Part shown: piece by piece, positions 8,646 to 17,990 of the stretch
Position numbering within the stretch: the stretch's first letter is position 1
Layout of the letters: the number at the start of each line of letters is the position of its first letter
Assembly: GCF_021530565.1 (NCBI RefSeq)
Contig: NZ_JAKGBI010000015.1
Location: 98,984 to 162,983 of the forward strand
Direction of reading: 5' to 3'
Source of the DNA: Pseudoalteromonas sp. SMS1
GTDB lineage: Bacteria; Pseudomonadota; Gammaproteobacteria; Enterobacterales; Alteromonadaceae
Length of the DNA stretch: 64,000 nucleotides
Position numbers and translations under genes: made by a program
The notes under the pieces: generated by a model
The model's database searches: none
Told to the model about the DNA's origin: nothing
The model's input: only the letters and a program-made list of their open reading frames with translations

Positions 8646-9299
8646 TTACCTAGTTTGTGGACCTTGCGGAGTCCCAGTAATAACAGTGTTGGCACCGCGG
8701 TGAGCAAATAGCCCGTTAGTAACAACACCTACGATTTGATTTATTTTTTCTTCAAGTGCTTCTGGGTCTGTAATGCTGAGCCCATGTACATCTAATATCA
8801 CGTTACCATTGTCTGTAATGACACCTTGTCTATAGACAGGGTCACCACCTAGCTTTAGCAACTCACGTGCGACGTAGCTGCGAGCCATCGGGATCACTTC
8901 TACAGGGAGAGGGAAAGTCCCCAGTGTGTCAACATGCTTGCTTTCATCAACGATGCAAATAAACTTGTCTGCCACTGCCGCAACGATTTTCTCGCGTGTT
9001 AGTGCTGCACCACCGCCTTTGATCATGTGCCCTTGCGAATTGATTTCATCCGCACCATCTATATAGATATCGAGCTGTGCAACATCATTTAATTCATAGA
9101 CTTCAATACCCAGTGCTTTAAGCTTTTCAGTAGAAGCCTCCGAACTAGATACCGCACCTTTAATGTCATCTTTAATGCTACCGAGTGCGTCTATAAAATG
9201 ATTAACGGTTGAGCCTGTACCCACGCCTACAATGGTATTTTCTTTAACATGCTCAAGAGCTGCCCAAGCCGCCGCTTTTTTCATTTCATCTTGTGTCAT
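8646..9299 (-). CDS. rpiA: Ribose-5-phosphate isomerase A
   Basis: A 217-residue isomerase that interconverts ribose-5-phosphate and ribulose-5-phosphate in the pentose phosphate pathway. Motifs: GVGTGST at 25-31 (phosphate loop), SSEAST, DGADEIN with the catalytic Asp pair, and KGGGAALTREK with the active-site Lys and Glu. Length equals the family norm. serA follows 12 nt downstream, an order seen in related genomes. Confidence 0.96.
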   Translation of the reverse strand: MTQDEMKKAAAWAALEHVKENTIVGVGTGSTVNHFIDALGSIKDDIKGAVSSSEASTEKLKALGIEVYELNDVAQLDIYIDGADEINSQGHMIKGGGAALTREKIVAAVADKFICIVDESKHVDTLGTFPLPVEVIPMARSYVARELLKLGGDPVYRQGVITDNGNVILDVHGLSITDPEALEEKINQIVGVVTNGLFAHRGANTVITGTPQGPQTR

Positions 9300-9396
9300 A
9301 ACGTAATCACTTTGTTGTATTTCATTAAATTGGGATTATACGCTTAAACACTTAAATTGCATGCCAATATAGGTTAACGAGCGTACTATTTTTCAC

Positions 9397-10041
9397 TTAT
9401 ATCTCTGCGCTGGCATCATTGCTCGGCCATTGATATAAGCATGTTGGCGTTAAAATCGTTGGCAATGGAACGTCCCATGCTTCTATGGGAAGTTGATCTA
9501 CCTTTTGGCAGTCATGAGCAAGCCCAATCAATTGTGGTTTTGACCACCCTTGTGCGTAGTAAGCCGCTAATGTTCTGTCATAGTAACCACCGCCCATTCC
9601 TAATCGATTGCCTTTTCCGTCAAATGCAACCAAAGGCATTAACAAGAAGTCGAGTTGCGAAATTGGGCAAATTTCACTGCAATTTAATTGTGGTTCTAAG
9701 ATAGCATAGCGATTCTCTCTCATGGTTGAGTTTTTTTCATACTTTTGAAAGAGTAAATGAGTGCCGCTGAATGGGTGGATTACAGGTAGGTAAACCTTGT
9801 GTTTTTTATCCCAAAGTGATTGAATTAAAAGGTTTGTTCTAACTTCCCCGTCATTGGGTAAATAAAGGCCAATTGCCGCCTTTTTACCGAGGTTTGTATG
9901 TTGAATAAAATTAATGCAGAGTTCTAATTCTGCTTGTGTTTGGAAATTTTCATCTAGCTCTTTTCTACATTTTCTAACTTTTACGCGAATTTCTTTCCTA
10001 ATATGAGCTTTATTTGATTTAGAATATGAATTTTTCTCCAT
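9397..10041 (-). CDS. 5-formyltetrahydrofolate cyclo-ligase
   Basis: A 214-residue ATP-dependent enzyme (E. coli YgfA/Fau) that returns 5-formyl-THF to 5,10-methenyl-THF. The diagnostic C-terminal motif GMGGGYYDRTLA and the N-terminal RKEIRVKVRKCRKEL segment are present. Its ATG overlaps the stop of the upstream membrane-anchored gene. In E. coli ygfA lies downstream of zapA and 6S RNA; here that place is taken by an unrelated gene and I see no 6S RNA. Confidence 0.9.
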   Translation of the reverse strand: MEKNSYSKSNKAHIRKEIRVKVRKCRKELDENFQTQAELELCINFIQHTNLGKKAAIGLYLPNDGEVRTNLLIQSLWDKKHKVYLPVIHPFSGTHLLFQKYEKNSTMRENRYAILEPQLNCSEICPISQLDFLLMPLVAFDGKGNRLGMGGGYYDRTLAAYYAQGWSKPQLIGLAHDCQKVDQLPIEAWDVPLPTILTPTCLYQWPSNDASAEI

Positions 10042-10574
10042 TAGAACTGGACCATCTCCGGAAACGCAAGGCTGAAACCGAGTAAAATCAGAAGCACGAA
10101 TAAGATTGACAGCAAGACGTACAATAATTTCTTCGACTTTGGTTTAGGCTCTGTGTCTAGGTCTAGCTCGTCGAATAGGTCGTCATTTTGCCATTGCTCA
10201 TCTTCTTTTTCGCCATCCCCTTTTTCTTGTCCATCGATACGTTGTTCAAGTTCATCTAGCTTTTCTTCGATTCGGATCAAGCTACTAGTAATGTAGTCTA
10301 GCGCTTCAAACACACGCTCATTGGCGGCATTATTCATATTACTGGGTGCAGATTGCACTTCTTGGATTTTGCTTTGAAAACCATAAATCGCGAGCAACTT
10401 TGCTTGCTTTAGGCACTTGCTTTTGTCTGTATTGCCGAAAAGTGCTTTTCCCTGAGTAAAGGCTTCGACTTTTTGCTGTGACACTCCCAATTTAGTTGCC
10501 AGCCTCTCAATGGCGTTTTGTCCGTCAGTGTCGGCATCAAAACCAACGAAGGTCACACGATATTGCTCACTCAT
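10041..10574 (-). CDS. Tail-anchored coiled-coil protein of unknown function
   Basis: A 177-residue protein I cannot assign. Residues 1-75 look globular (YRVTFVGFDA...GKALFG...). Residues 85-115 are heptad-rich and likely coiled coil (VFEALDYITSSLIRIEEKLDELEQRI). An acidic low-complexity stretch (GEKEDEQWQNDDLFDELDLD) follows, then KPKSKK and one transmembrane helix at about 150-171 near the C-terminus. The shape suggests a cytoplasmic protein anchored in the inner membrane by its tail. It overlaps the cyclo-ligase start by one base and probably shares its transcript. Confidence 0.75.
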   Translation of the reverse strand: MSEQYRVTFVGFDADTDGQNAIERLATKLGVSQQKVEAFTQGKALFGNTDKSKCLKQAKLLAIYGFQSKIQEVQSAPSNMNNAANERVFEALDYITSSLIRIEEKLDELEQRIDGQEKGDGEKEDEQWQNDDLFDELDLDTEPKPKSKKLLYVLLSILFVLLILLGFSLAFPEMVQF

Positions 10575-10743
10575 ATTGATCCCTTGTCTATTCTAATATG
10601 TTGAGTATACCCAAAAAATCAGCATAAGCGTTGAATAAATCTAGGTGCAACGCACTCAGTGATTGAGAAGGAATTCAATGTGACTAAAATCATGTGCCAT
10701 GACAAATAATGGACAGCGACGAAAGCGCGAGTGGTTGGACGGG

Positions 10744-10776
10744 AAATAATAAAGCCAGACTCGGGGTTGTCTGGCT
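10744..10776 (-). terminator. terminator of the S10 peptidase gene
   Basis: On the minus strand AGCCAGAC/GTCTGGCT forms an 8-bp stem with an 8-nt loop, followed by TTATTATTT. Confidence 0.85.
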
Positions 10777-10799
10777 CTATGTGGTTGGAACTAAGTTGA

Positions 10800-12323
10800 T
10801 TAGTACTTGGCGGAAGTACCTGGTGCAGGTAGCGCTGCCTTAATAAACTTTCTCAAGTCATCATTTGATAGTTTGAGGTCTTCATGGCGTAAGTACATCA
10901 TGTGTCCAGAGCGGTACCCTTTAAAGCTCAGTCGCTTCTTCATTTTACCGCTTGGGTCCAAATGCCAAAGGTTGTACTTACCGTCAAAGTAATTGGTTGC
11001 ACCGTCATAGTAGCCAGACTGCACCATGACGTGAAGGTAGGGGTTTTGCGCCATGGCTAAACGCAGCTGTTCACCAACGTCATTATTGGTCCTGTCCCAA
11101 GGGCGAACGGGACCAAACATATTGTATTTAATATCGGTTTTATAGTTTAGTTCTTGTCTAAAGTAATGATTAATCGCTGGTGTAAATGAGTGAAGCCATG
11201 ATGTTAATTCCGGCCAATAGTCAGGGCGTTCTCCTGCTACACGTTTATCAATGCCAAGGTAGCGTGAGTCTAGTCGACCTAATGTGAGCGCTTGGTCGCG
11301 TAATAGCTCTTTCCAAAATGCTGATGTCGGAATATCCAAGTTGTTTTGCGCAACAAACTTTTCAGAAAGGCCACTATATTTGGCAACCTGTTTGATCGTG
11401 GACTGCTTTTCCTCTTCGCTAATCATGGCGCCTTTAGCGAGTGCTGGTAAGTACTTATCGAGGGTGTACTGCTCCACCTCTTCAAGTACATCTAGGAGAT
11501 CTTTACTTTGCAATTCTTTGCTTAGGGCTTTGTGATACCAAGCTGTGGCCGCGAAGTAGGGCAATCTATTTGCGACCTTCACTGGGCCTTCGCGCTTGAT
11601 GCCGATATCTGTTGGTGACACAAGTACGACGCCGTTAAGGTACATCCACTGATTGTTTTGGAGCTCATGAGCTAAACCGGCCACACGGGTTGTGCCGTAA
11701 CTTTCTCCAATTAAAAACTTTGGAGACAACGCTCGGCCATTACGATTAATAAATGTATTGAGCCATGAAGCTAAGTATTTGATATCAGCATTTACGCCAA
11801 AGAAGCTTTTCTGCTGGCTTTTTTTACTGGGCATTTTTCCATCTTGAGCTGGCAATACTCGTGAATAACCCGTATTGACAGGGTTTACAAATACAATGTC
11901 AGTGGTATCGAGTACAGAGTATGGGTTGTCTTTTAAACCGTATGGCTGGATAGGGTGCCCTTCATCATCTATTTTCAATACACGCGGGCCAGTATATGCA
12001 ATATGCATCCAGACAGACGCTGAGCCAGGGCCACCATTAAATGAAATCAAAAGAGGCCTTTGCGCAACATCTTTTACTTTATCTTTTTTATAATAGGTGT
12101 AATGCAGAGAGGCTGTTGGGTTTCCCTGACTGTCCCATAAAGGCTGCATACCCGTTGTGACGGTGTAATTTAAACGTTCACCGTTAATGGTTGCTTTGTG
12201 CTTTGTAACGACAGAGTGGTCTATCTCAAAGCTTAGTTTTTCGGGTTTGAGGCTATTTGCATCACTTGTCGCGCTGATGCAAATGAGCAATAAACCTGAT
12301 AATATTTTGGGTACAGCCTTCAT
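10800..12323 (-). CDS. Secreted serine carboxypeptidase, peptidase family S10
   Basis: A 507-residue exported peptidase that should remove C-terminal residues from peptides. The frame opens at 12404, but the ATG at 12323 has AAGGA 6-7 nt upstream and begins a clear signal peptide (MKAVPKILSGLLLICIS). Family motifs: FNGGPGSAS (oxyanion region), the nucleophile in GESYG with Ser208, the Asp region YYDGATNYFD, and the catalytic His in SGHMMY. S10 enzymes are best known from eukaryotes but occur in many proteobacteria. It has its own terminator and no operon partners. The natural substrate is unknown. Confidence 0.9.
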   Translation of the reverse strand: MKAVPKILSGLLLICISATSDANSLKPEKLSFEIDHSVVTKHKATINGERLNYTVTTGMQPLWDSQGNPTASLHYTYYKKDKVKDVAQRPLLISFNGGPGSASVWMHIAYTGPRVLKIDDEGHPIQPYGLKDNPYSVLDTTDIVFVNPVNTGYSRVLPAQDGKMPSKKSQQKSFFGVNADIKYLASWLNTFINRNGRALSPKFLIGESYGTTRVAGLAHELQNNQWMYLNGVVLVSPTDIGIKREGPVKVANRLPYFAATAWYHKALSKELQSKDLLDVLEEVEQYTLDKYLPALAKGAMISEEEKQSTIKQVAKYSGLSEKFVAQNNLDIPTSAFWKELLRDQALTLGRLDSRYLGIDKRVAGERPDYWPELTSWLHSFTPAINHYFRQELNYKTDIKYNMFGPVRPWDRTNNDVGEQLRLAMAQNPYLHVMVQSGYYDGATNYFDGKYNLWHLDPSGKMKKRLSFKGYRSGHMMYLRHEDLKLSNDDLRKFIKAALPAPGTSAKY

Positions 12324-12570
12324 GCGAGTCCTTAATGTTCTTTTTAAGGGTTTATTTAAGGCTTTTCTGCGGCGTTTTTCAAAGTTAATGAGACTAAACC
12401 GCAATATTTGCAGTTCATTACAATTTGTTCACGATTTAAGGCCACTGCTTGTTTTTTTTGTCATAAAATTCGAGTATATTTCATCCTTATGTCTGTAGTA
12501 TGAAAGTATTTAGCTCTGTTAAATTCTTGTTTAGCTGCTTCTCCAGTTGTAGTCATTAGAGATTTTTTCC

Positions 12571-13839
12571 ATGCAAAGAGTATTAATTGTCGAGGATAGT
12601 CGGGTCGTTCAACAGATCCTACGTCACTTGGCATCACAACACTTAAACGTAGAATTAGATTTTGCTTGGTCTCTCAAGGAAAGTAAGGCGCTACTTAAAA
12701 GCAACCGTTACACTTTAGCCTTGGTTGATCTTACTTTACCTGACGCCATGGATGCTGAAGTTGTTCAATTGACCTTAAGTCACAATGTGCCAACAGTGGT
12801 GCTGACATCTAAAATTGATGAATACAGTCGGCAGCAAATGCTTGAGATGGGCGTTGTTGATTATGTCATAAAAGACAATCGAGACTCTTATTTATACGCT
12901 ATTAAATTGGTGTCGAGACTATTGCGTAATCAGGGGTGTAAAGCACTGATCGCTGACGATTCTATGATAAGCCGTGCTGTAATGCGCCAAATGCTAGAAA
13001 AACAATTGTTTACTGTATTTGAAGCACAAGATGGTGAGCAAGCACTTACTATGCTTAAATCAGACCATGATATTAAGCTACTGCTAACGGATTACGCCAT
13101 GCCGACAATGGATGGCTTTGAGTTGGTTAAGGCTGTGCGCAATTTTAGAGGACGTGATGATTTAGCCATTGTCGGATTGTCTGGGGCCGGTACACACGGG
13201 TTGTCGGCTAAGTTCATTAAATATGGTGCCAACGATTTTTTAATGAAACCTTTTATGAATGAAGAGTTTCATTGTCGCGTCATGCAAACGATGGAGCAGC
13301 TTAACTTAATTGCTGAGATTAAAGATTATGCGCATCGAGATTATTTAACTGGGCTGTATAACCGCCGATACTTCTGTCAACACATGGACAAATCACTCAA
13401 AAATGGTCCGATTGCAAGTTGTTTGGCATTGCTCGATTTAGATCTGTTTAAAGAGATAAATGATAAATATGGGCATTTAGGTGGTGACAGCGTGTTGACT
13501 CAGGTTGCAGAACTGCTTAATCAATCGTTTGGTGACTGTTTGGTGTCGCGTGTTGGTGGAGAAGAGTTTGCTGTTCTGTTGCCTGGTGAAAGTGTTGAAG
13601 AGGCACGTGCGATTTTCGACAACTTTAGAAGCCGCTTTGCAGATAACATTTTTTACATTGAAGGCGAGGCGCTTAATTGCACGTTAAGCATTGGCATTGC
13701 CAAGTGCGAATTCGCCACGTTAAGTGAGGTCATGCGTCATGCAGATCAAGCGCTGTATCGTGCGAAGGCGCAAGGCAGAAATTGCGCCATGGCGGCCTGC
13801 ACCAAATCAAATCAAGCGTCTGAAAAGTGCACCACATAA
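12571..13839 (+). CDS. Diguanylate cyclase with two receiver domains
   Basis: A 422-residue cytoplasmic response regulator. The first receiver (1-120) has EDS and phospho-acceptor Asp53 (LVDLTLPD). The second (124-242) has ADDS, Asp174 (LLTDYAMP) and the switch Lys in LMKPF. The GGDEF domain (about 255-412) has DYLTGLYNRR and the intact active site GGEEF at 329-333, so it should make c-di-GMP from two GTP. The RxxD inhibitory site expected just before GGEEF is absent (FGDC at 320-323), so product inhibition at that site is unlikely. No sensor kinase is adjacent. Confidence 0.93.
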   Translation: MQRVLIVEDSRVVQQILRHLASQHLNVELDFAWSLKESKALLKSNRYTLALVDLTLPDAMDAEVVQLTLSHNVPTVVLTSKIDEYSRQQMLEMGVVDYVIKDNRDSYLYAIKLVSRLLRNQGCKALIADDSMISRAVMRQMLEKQLFTVFEAQDGEQALTMLKSDHDIKLLLTDYAMPTMDGFELVKAVRNFRGRDDLAIVGLSGAGTHGLSAKFIKYGANDFLMKPFMNEEFHCRVMQTMEQLNLIAEIKDYAHRDYLTGLYNRRYFCQHMDKSLKNGPIASCLALLDLDLFKEINDKYGHLGGDSVLTQVAELLNQSFGDCLVSRVGGEEFAVLLPGESVEEARAIFDNFRSRFADNIFYIEGEALNCTLSIGIAKCEFATLSEVMRHADQALYRAKAQGRNCAMAACTKSNQASEKCTT

Positions 13840-13905
13840 GTGCACTTCCTCTCCATTTTTAAATTCTAAATTCCTTACCTGACTGAAAAATATAGCTTTA
13901 TTATT

Positions 13906-13922
13906 TTGGCATAAACGTTGGA
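13906..13922 (+). promoter_or_regulatory. possible sigma-54 promoter of glnK-amtB
   Basis: TTGGCA-N6-TTGGA resembles the RpoN -24/-12 element (TTGGCAC-N5-TTGCA): the GG is intact, while GC at -12 reads GG. Its place 49 bp before glnK fits NtrC/RpoN control of nitrogen genes. I did not identify NtrC sites. Confidence 0.4.
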
Positions 13923-13970
13923 TTGATTATTCCATCATCAACAGGAATAAGACTCCTTTGGAGGCCAACA

Positions 13971-14309
13971 ATGAAAATGATAAGCGCAATTATCAAACCA
14001 TTTAAATTGGACGAAGTAAGAGAAGCTCTTGGGGATCTGGGTATAGAAGGTATGACCGTGGTCGATGTCAAAGGCTTTGGCAGACAAAGAGGACATACCG
14101 AGTTATATCGAGGCGCTGAGTATCAAGTCGACTTCATTCCCAAAATCAAGCTGGAAATAGCCACCCACAGTGAAAACTGTCAACGTGTGGTCGATACGTT
14201 AGCAAAAGCAGCCAACACCGGAAAAATAGGTGATGGCAAAATATTTGTGTATGACCTAGAGCAAATCGTGCGGATACGCACTGGTGAACTAGACGAAGAA
14301 GCGATTTAA
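13971..14309 (+). CDS. glnK: Nitrogen regulatory protein P-II
   Basis: A 112-residue PII signal protein that reports nitrogen status and plugs AmtB. Start chosen at 13971: GGAGG lies 6 nt upstream and MKMISAIIKPFKLDEV is the family N-terminus. The T-loop holds Tyr51 (AEYQVDF), the uridylylation site, and TGKIGDGKIFV is the nucleotide-binding B-loop. It sits 11 nt before amtB, the usual pairing, which favours GlnK over GlnB. Confidence 0.93.
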   Translation: MKMISAIIKPFKLDEVREALGDLGIEGMTVVDVKGFGRQRGHTELYRGAEYQVDFIPKIKLEIATHSENCQRVVDTLAKAANTGKIGDGKIFVYDLEQIVRIRTGELDEEAI

Positions 14310-14317
14310 GGGGATCG

Positions 14318-15550
14318 ATGATGGACAATACAATAATAGAACTACAATTTTCGCTCAATACTTTCTACTTCTTAGTTTCTGGTATTTTAGTGATGTGGAT
14401 GGCCGCAGGTTTTGCGATGCTGGAAGCTGGATTAGTGCGATCTAAAAATACTACCGAAATTTTGACCAAAAACATCGCCCTATATGCCATTGCGTGCACC
14501 ATGTATTTACTCATCGGGTACAACATTATGTACGTAGGTAATAGCGAAGGGGGGTTTGTGCCTAGCTTTGGTGCGCTCATCGGTGAAGCTGCCTCTGACG
14601 CCGATCATGCACTTGAATCGGACTTCTTCTTCCAAGTTGTTTTTGTTGCAACGGCTATGTCCATTGTATCTGGCGCGGTTGCTGAGCGTATGAAACTATG
14701 GGCTTTTTTACTGTTCACAGTTGTATTGACGGGCGTGATTTATCCAATTGAAGGCTATTGGACATGGGGGGCTGGATTCTTATCTGAATTGGGATTTGTG
14801 GATTTTGCAGGGTCGGCTATTGTGCACGGGGCAGGGGCGGCGGCGGCGCTCGCGGGCGTGCTACTTTTGGGTGCCAGAAAAGGAAAATACGGTAAACACG
14901 GAGAGATATATCCAATTCCGGGCTCAAACTTACCTCTGGCAACATTAGGTACGTTTATTTTATGGATGGGATGGTTTGGCTTTAATGGGGGGTCTCAATT
15001 GTTTTTAGCTGACAAAGAGAATGCCGTTGCCGTGAGCCAAATCATGCTAAATACAAATGCCGCGGCAGCAGCCGGTGCGATTGCTGCGTTGATTGTATGC
15101 AAAATTATGTGGAGTAAAGCTGATCTAACCATGATTTTAAATGGTGCGCTTGCTGGGTTAGTGACTATCACAGCTGAGCCAGCTTCGCCAACGCCGCTAT
15201 TAGCATGTATTTTAGGGGCATTAGGTGGTAGTTTGGTGGTGTTTAGCATCATTGGGCTTGATAAATTGAAGATTGATGATCCCGTTGGTGCGATTTCTGT
15301 TCATGGCGTGTGTGGTTCGCTCGGCGTGATGATGGTGCCATTTTCTAATAGTGACGCGAGCTTTGTGACCCAGTTGACAGGGCTGTTAGCAATATTAGGC
15401 TTTGTATTTATCACATCATATTTAGTATGGGCGGCATTGAGAGCAACCATGGGTATTAGAGTAACGGAAGAAGAAGAGTTGAGCGGTATGGATCAACATG
15501 ATTGTGGCGTTGATGCTTATCCTGAGTTTGTGACAATTCGTAATCATTAG
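14318..15550 (+). CDS. amtB: Ammonium transporter
   Basis: A 410-residue inner-membrane channel of the Amt/Rh family with about 11 helices, importing ammonium. The twin pore histidines are visible in AIVHGAGA and ISVHGVCG, and the selectivity region in MKLWAF and GYWTWG. There is no signal peptide before the first helix. Two in-frame starts (14318 TTG/14321 ATG) differ by one residue; the ATG at 14321 is likelier. It is paired with glnK, whose product regulates it, and followed by a terminator. Confidence 0.93.
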   Translation: MMDNTIIELQFSLNTFYFLVSGILVMWMAAGFAMLEAGLVRSKNTTEILTKNIALYAIACTMYLLIGYNIMYVGNSEGGFVPSFGALIGEAASDADHALESDFFFQVVFVATAMSIVSGAVAERMKLWAFLLFTVVLTGVIYPIEGYWTWGAGFLSELGFVDFAGSAIVHGAGAAAALAGVLLLGARKGKYGKHGEIYPIPGSNLPLATLGTFILWMGWFGFNGGSQLFLADKENAVAVSQIMLNTNAAAAAGAIAALIVCKIMWSKADLTMILNGALAGLVTITAEPASPTPLLACILGALGGSLVVFSIIGLDKLKIDDPVGAISVHGVCGSLGVMMVPFSNSDASFVTQLTGLLAILGFVFITSYLVWAALRATMGIRVTEEEELSGMDQHDCGVDAYPEFVTIRNH

Positions 15551-15566
15551 TCTAGAAAACAAGAGA

Positions 15567-15593
15567 AAAGCGGGCGTTAGCCCGCTTTTTTAG
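15567..15593 (+). terminator. terminator of glnK-amtB
   Basis: The stem AAAGCGGGC/GCCCGCTTT has a GTTA loop and a following T-run. Confidence 0.9.
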
Positions 15594-15659
15594 TTTCAGT
15601 GTTGGTTAATCTAAGTTAATCTAGCATCATTGAAAATACAGCGAATATTGCATAGGTAC

Positions 15660-17990
15660 ATGTCAGAGAAAAAGCGTCCTACTGGTGCCAAGTCTAAGCC
15701 TAAAAAAACAACTCGAAAATCACCTAAATCGAAAACTTCGTCACCGTCGTTAAAACAGCGTCTTAGCCTGTTTAAATCTAGATTGTTAAAAACACTTTGG
15801 TCTTTGTTTTGGAAAGGTGGACTTGCTGTTTGTTGCGCAGTAGCACTGTACGTCATTTATCTCGATTCAAAAGTAAGTAAACAGTTTGAGGGCAATAAAT
15901 GGCAATTGCCAGTTCAAGTTTACGCACGTGCGATGACGTTTCATCCTGATCAATACTTATCAGAGCAGGAAGTGCTCTGGGAATTAGAACGATTAAATTA
16001 TTCTCGTGTCAATCGTATTAAGCGCACTGGTCAGTATTTAGTACAGGGGCGCACAATCACTGTCTACCGTCGCGCATTTGAATTTTATGAAGGCGAGGAA
16101 AGTGCGACTGAGTTTACCCTGAACTTTGCAGGGAAAAAACTGGCCAGTATTGTGAATAAAGGGGGGAGAAGAATTCCCACCGCCCGCCTTGAGCCGGTGC
16201 AAATAGCACGGATAGGCAATGAGACGAAGCAAGACAGAGAGTTTGTTCCGTTAGATAAATTTCCCAGTGTTTTAAAACAAGCGTTATTAGTTGTTGAAGA
16301 TCGCAATTTTTATGAACATCATGGCGTTTCACTTTGGTCTATTATGCGTGCGTTGTATAGCAATATCAGGGCAGGGCGAACAGTACAGGGCGGCAGTACC
16401 TTAACGCAGCAACTCGCAAAGAACTTTTATCTTACTAGAGAACGTTCTTTGATAAGAAAAATAAACGAAGCTTTTATTGCGCTAATACTCGACTATCGCT
16501 ACAGCAAAGATGAGATTCTTGAAGCCTATCTTAATGAAGTGTACTTGGGACAAGCCTACAACCAAGGTGTACACGGTATGGGGTTGGCCTCCGAATTCTA
16601 CTTTGCCAAACCGGTTGATGAATTGGAGTTTGATCAAGTGGCGTTGCTGGTGGCTATGGTGAAAGGCCCATCGTTTTATAACCCAAGACGATATCCAGAA
16701 CGTACGATGGAGCGCCGAGATTTGGTTTTAAGGCTCATGGCTGAAAATGGCATTATCACCACGACTGAATATCGCAGCGCATTAGATCGCCAAATTGAGA
16801 TCCAGCCTCTGAAAGAGAGCATGCTGCAGTCATATCCTGGCTATTTAGAGCTTGTCAACAGAGAGCTCAAAAACTTAGTGCCAAATGAAGATGTTGTGCA
16901 TGCTGGTGTTAGAATCTTCACTTATTTCGAACTGCAAAAACAAAGTGCGATGGAAGAAGCCATTACGTCAGGTTTGCCGTATTTGGAGAGGCGCTTTGGC
17001 ACGTCAGGGCTTGAGGTGGCGATGTTGTCGGTTAATACTGCGAAATCGGGCGTATCAGCTCTGGTGTCGGGTAGGCAAATGCGCTTTTCTGGATTCAATC
17101 GAGTATTAGATACCAAGCGTAGTGTGGGATCGTTAGTAAAGCCTGCGATTTATCTGACCGCGCTTCAGCAGGGTTATAATTTAGGAACTCTTGTGGATGA
17201 TTCGCCGCTTCAAGTGACGAATGCAGCGGGTAAAACATGGGCTCCTGAAAACTTTGATCATAAATTTAGGGGACCAGTCCCTTTGTATCGCGCATTTAGT
17301 GAAAGTTTGAACATCCCCGCGGTTAATTTGGGGTTGGACGTTGGTGTTCATAAAGTGGCCAGTACGATAACTGAGTTAGGTGTTGATGAAGATATTCCGA
17401 CTTACCCTTCGATGTTATTGGGGGCCGTCGAACTCTCTAGCTTCGATGTTGCACAGATGTATACCACAATGGCTGCAAATGGTCGCTATAGTGCATTGAC
17501 CAGTATTTCCGCCATCACAGATGCCACGGGCAGAATGCTATATAAACATCAACCAGAACGCGCTCAACGATTTGATCCCGCATCTGTGTACATGACCAAG
17601 TATGGGTTGAAGCGTGTAACCAAAAGTGGTACGGGTAAACGCCTCAATCAGCACTTTCCGGCCGTACAGTTAGCTGGTAAAACAGGGACAAGTAACGATT
17701 TAAGAGACAGTTGGTTTGCGGGGTTTGATCACAATACCGTCACGGTCACGTGGATAGGGCGTGATGACAATAAACCTGCAAAGCTAACTGGGGGGAGAGG
17801 CGCATTAGAACTATATATTCGCTATTTGAAACCGTTGAATCCACAAGCAATAGCAGACGACAGACCAGAGGGGATACGGTGGGCATTTGTGAATAAGCAG
17901 ACCGGTCAGCAAGCCGCGCCGCACTGTGGGCCAACCATTCAGCTCCCACTTAGAGCTGAATTGTTTGACCCAAAACCGAGATGTCATTAA
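15660..17990 (+). CDS. mrcB: Penicillin-binding protein 1B
   Basis: A 776-residue bifunctional class A PBP that polymerizes and cross-links peptidoglycan. The ATG at 15660 (MSEKKRPTG) is preferred to the TTG at 15630. A Lys-rich cytoplasmic tail is followed by one membrane anchor (about 45-67). The GT51 transglycosylase domain has catalytic Glu213 (VVEDRNF), GGSTLTQQLAKN and LNEVYLGQ. The transpeptidase domain has SLVK with Ser491, the SxN motif in SESLNIPA and KTGT at 674-677. The N-terminal region before GT51 fits the UB2H domain of PBP1b, the docking site of LpoB. It ends flush against the convergent chemoreceptor gene. Confidence 0.95.
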   Translation: MSEKKRPTGAKSKPKKTTRKSPKSKTSSPSLKQRLSLFKSRLLKTLWSLFWKGGLAVCCAVALYVIYLDSKVSKQFEGNKWQLPVQVYARAMTFHPDQYLSEQEVLWELERLNYSRVNRIKRTGQYLVQGRTITVYRRAFEFYEGEESATEFTLNFAGKKLASIVNKGGRRIPTARLEPVQIARIGNETKQDREFVPLDKFPSVLKQALLVVEDRNFYEHHGVSLWSIMRALYSNIRAGRTVQGGSTLTQQLAKNFYLTRERSLIRKINEAFIALILDYRYSKDEILEAYLNEVYLGQAYNQGVHGMGLASEFYFAKPVDELEFDQVALLVAMVKGPSFYNPRRYPERTMERRDLVLRLMAENGIITTTEYRSALDRQIEIQPLKESMLQSYPGYLELVNRELKNLVPNEDVVHAGVRIFTYFELQKQSAMEEAITSGLPYLERRFGTSGLEVAMLSVNTAKSGVSALVSGRQMRFSGFNRVLDTKRSVGSLVKPAIYLTALQQGYNLGTLVDDSPLQVTNAAGKTWAPENFDHKFRGPVPLYRAFSESLNIPAVNLGLDVGVHKVASTITELGVDEDIPTYPSMLLGAVELSSFDVAQMYTTMAANGRYSALTSISAITDATGRMLYKHQPERAQRFDPASVYMTKYGLKRVTKSGTGKRLNQHFPAVQLAGKTGTSNDLRDSWFAGFDHNTVTVTWIGRDDNKPAKLTGGRGALELYIRYLKPLNPQAIADDRPEGIRWAFVNKQTGQQAAPHCGPTIQLPLRAELFDPKPRCH

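Noticed and set aside
9300..9396. Possible 6S RNA near the folate cyclo-ligase
   Set aside because: The 97-bp gap is too short and shows no long closing stem with a central bubble.
12187..12498. A 103-codon plus-strand frame over the start of the S10 gene
   Set aside because: It is antisense to a well-supported gene and has no family features.
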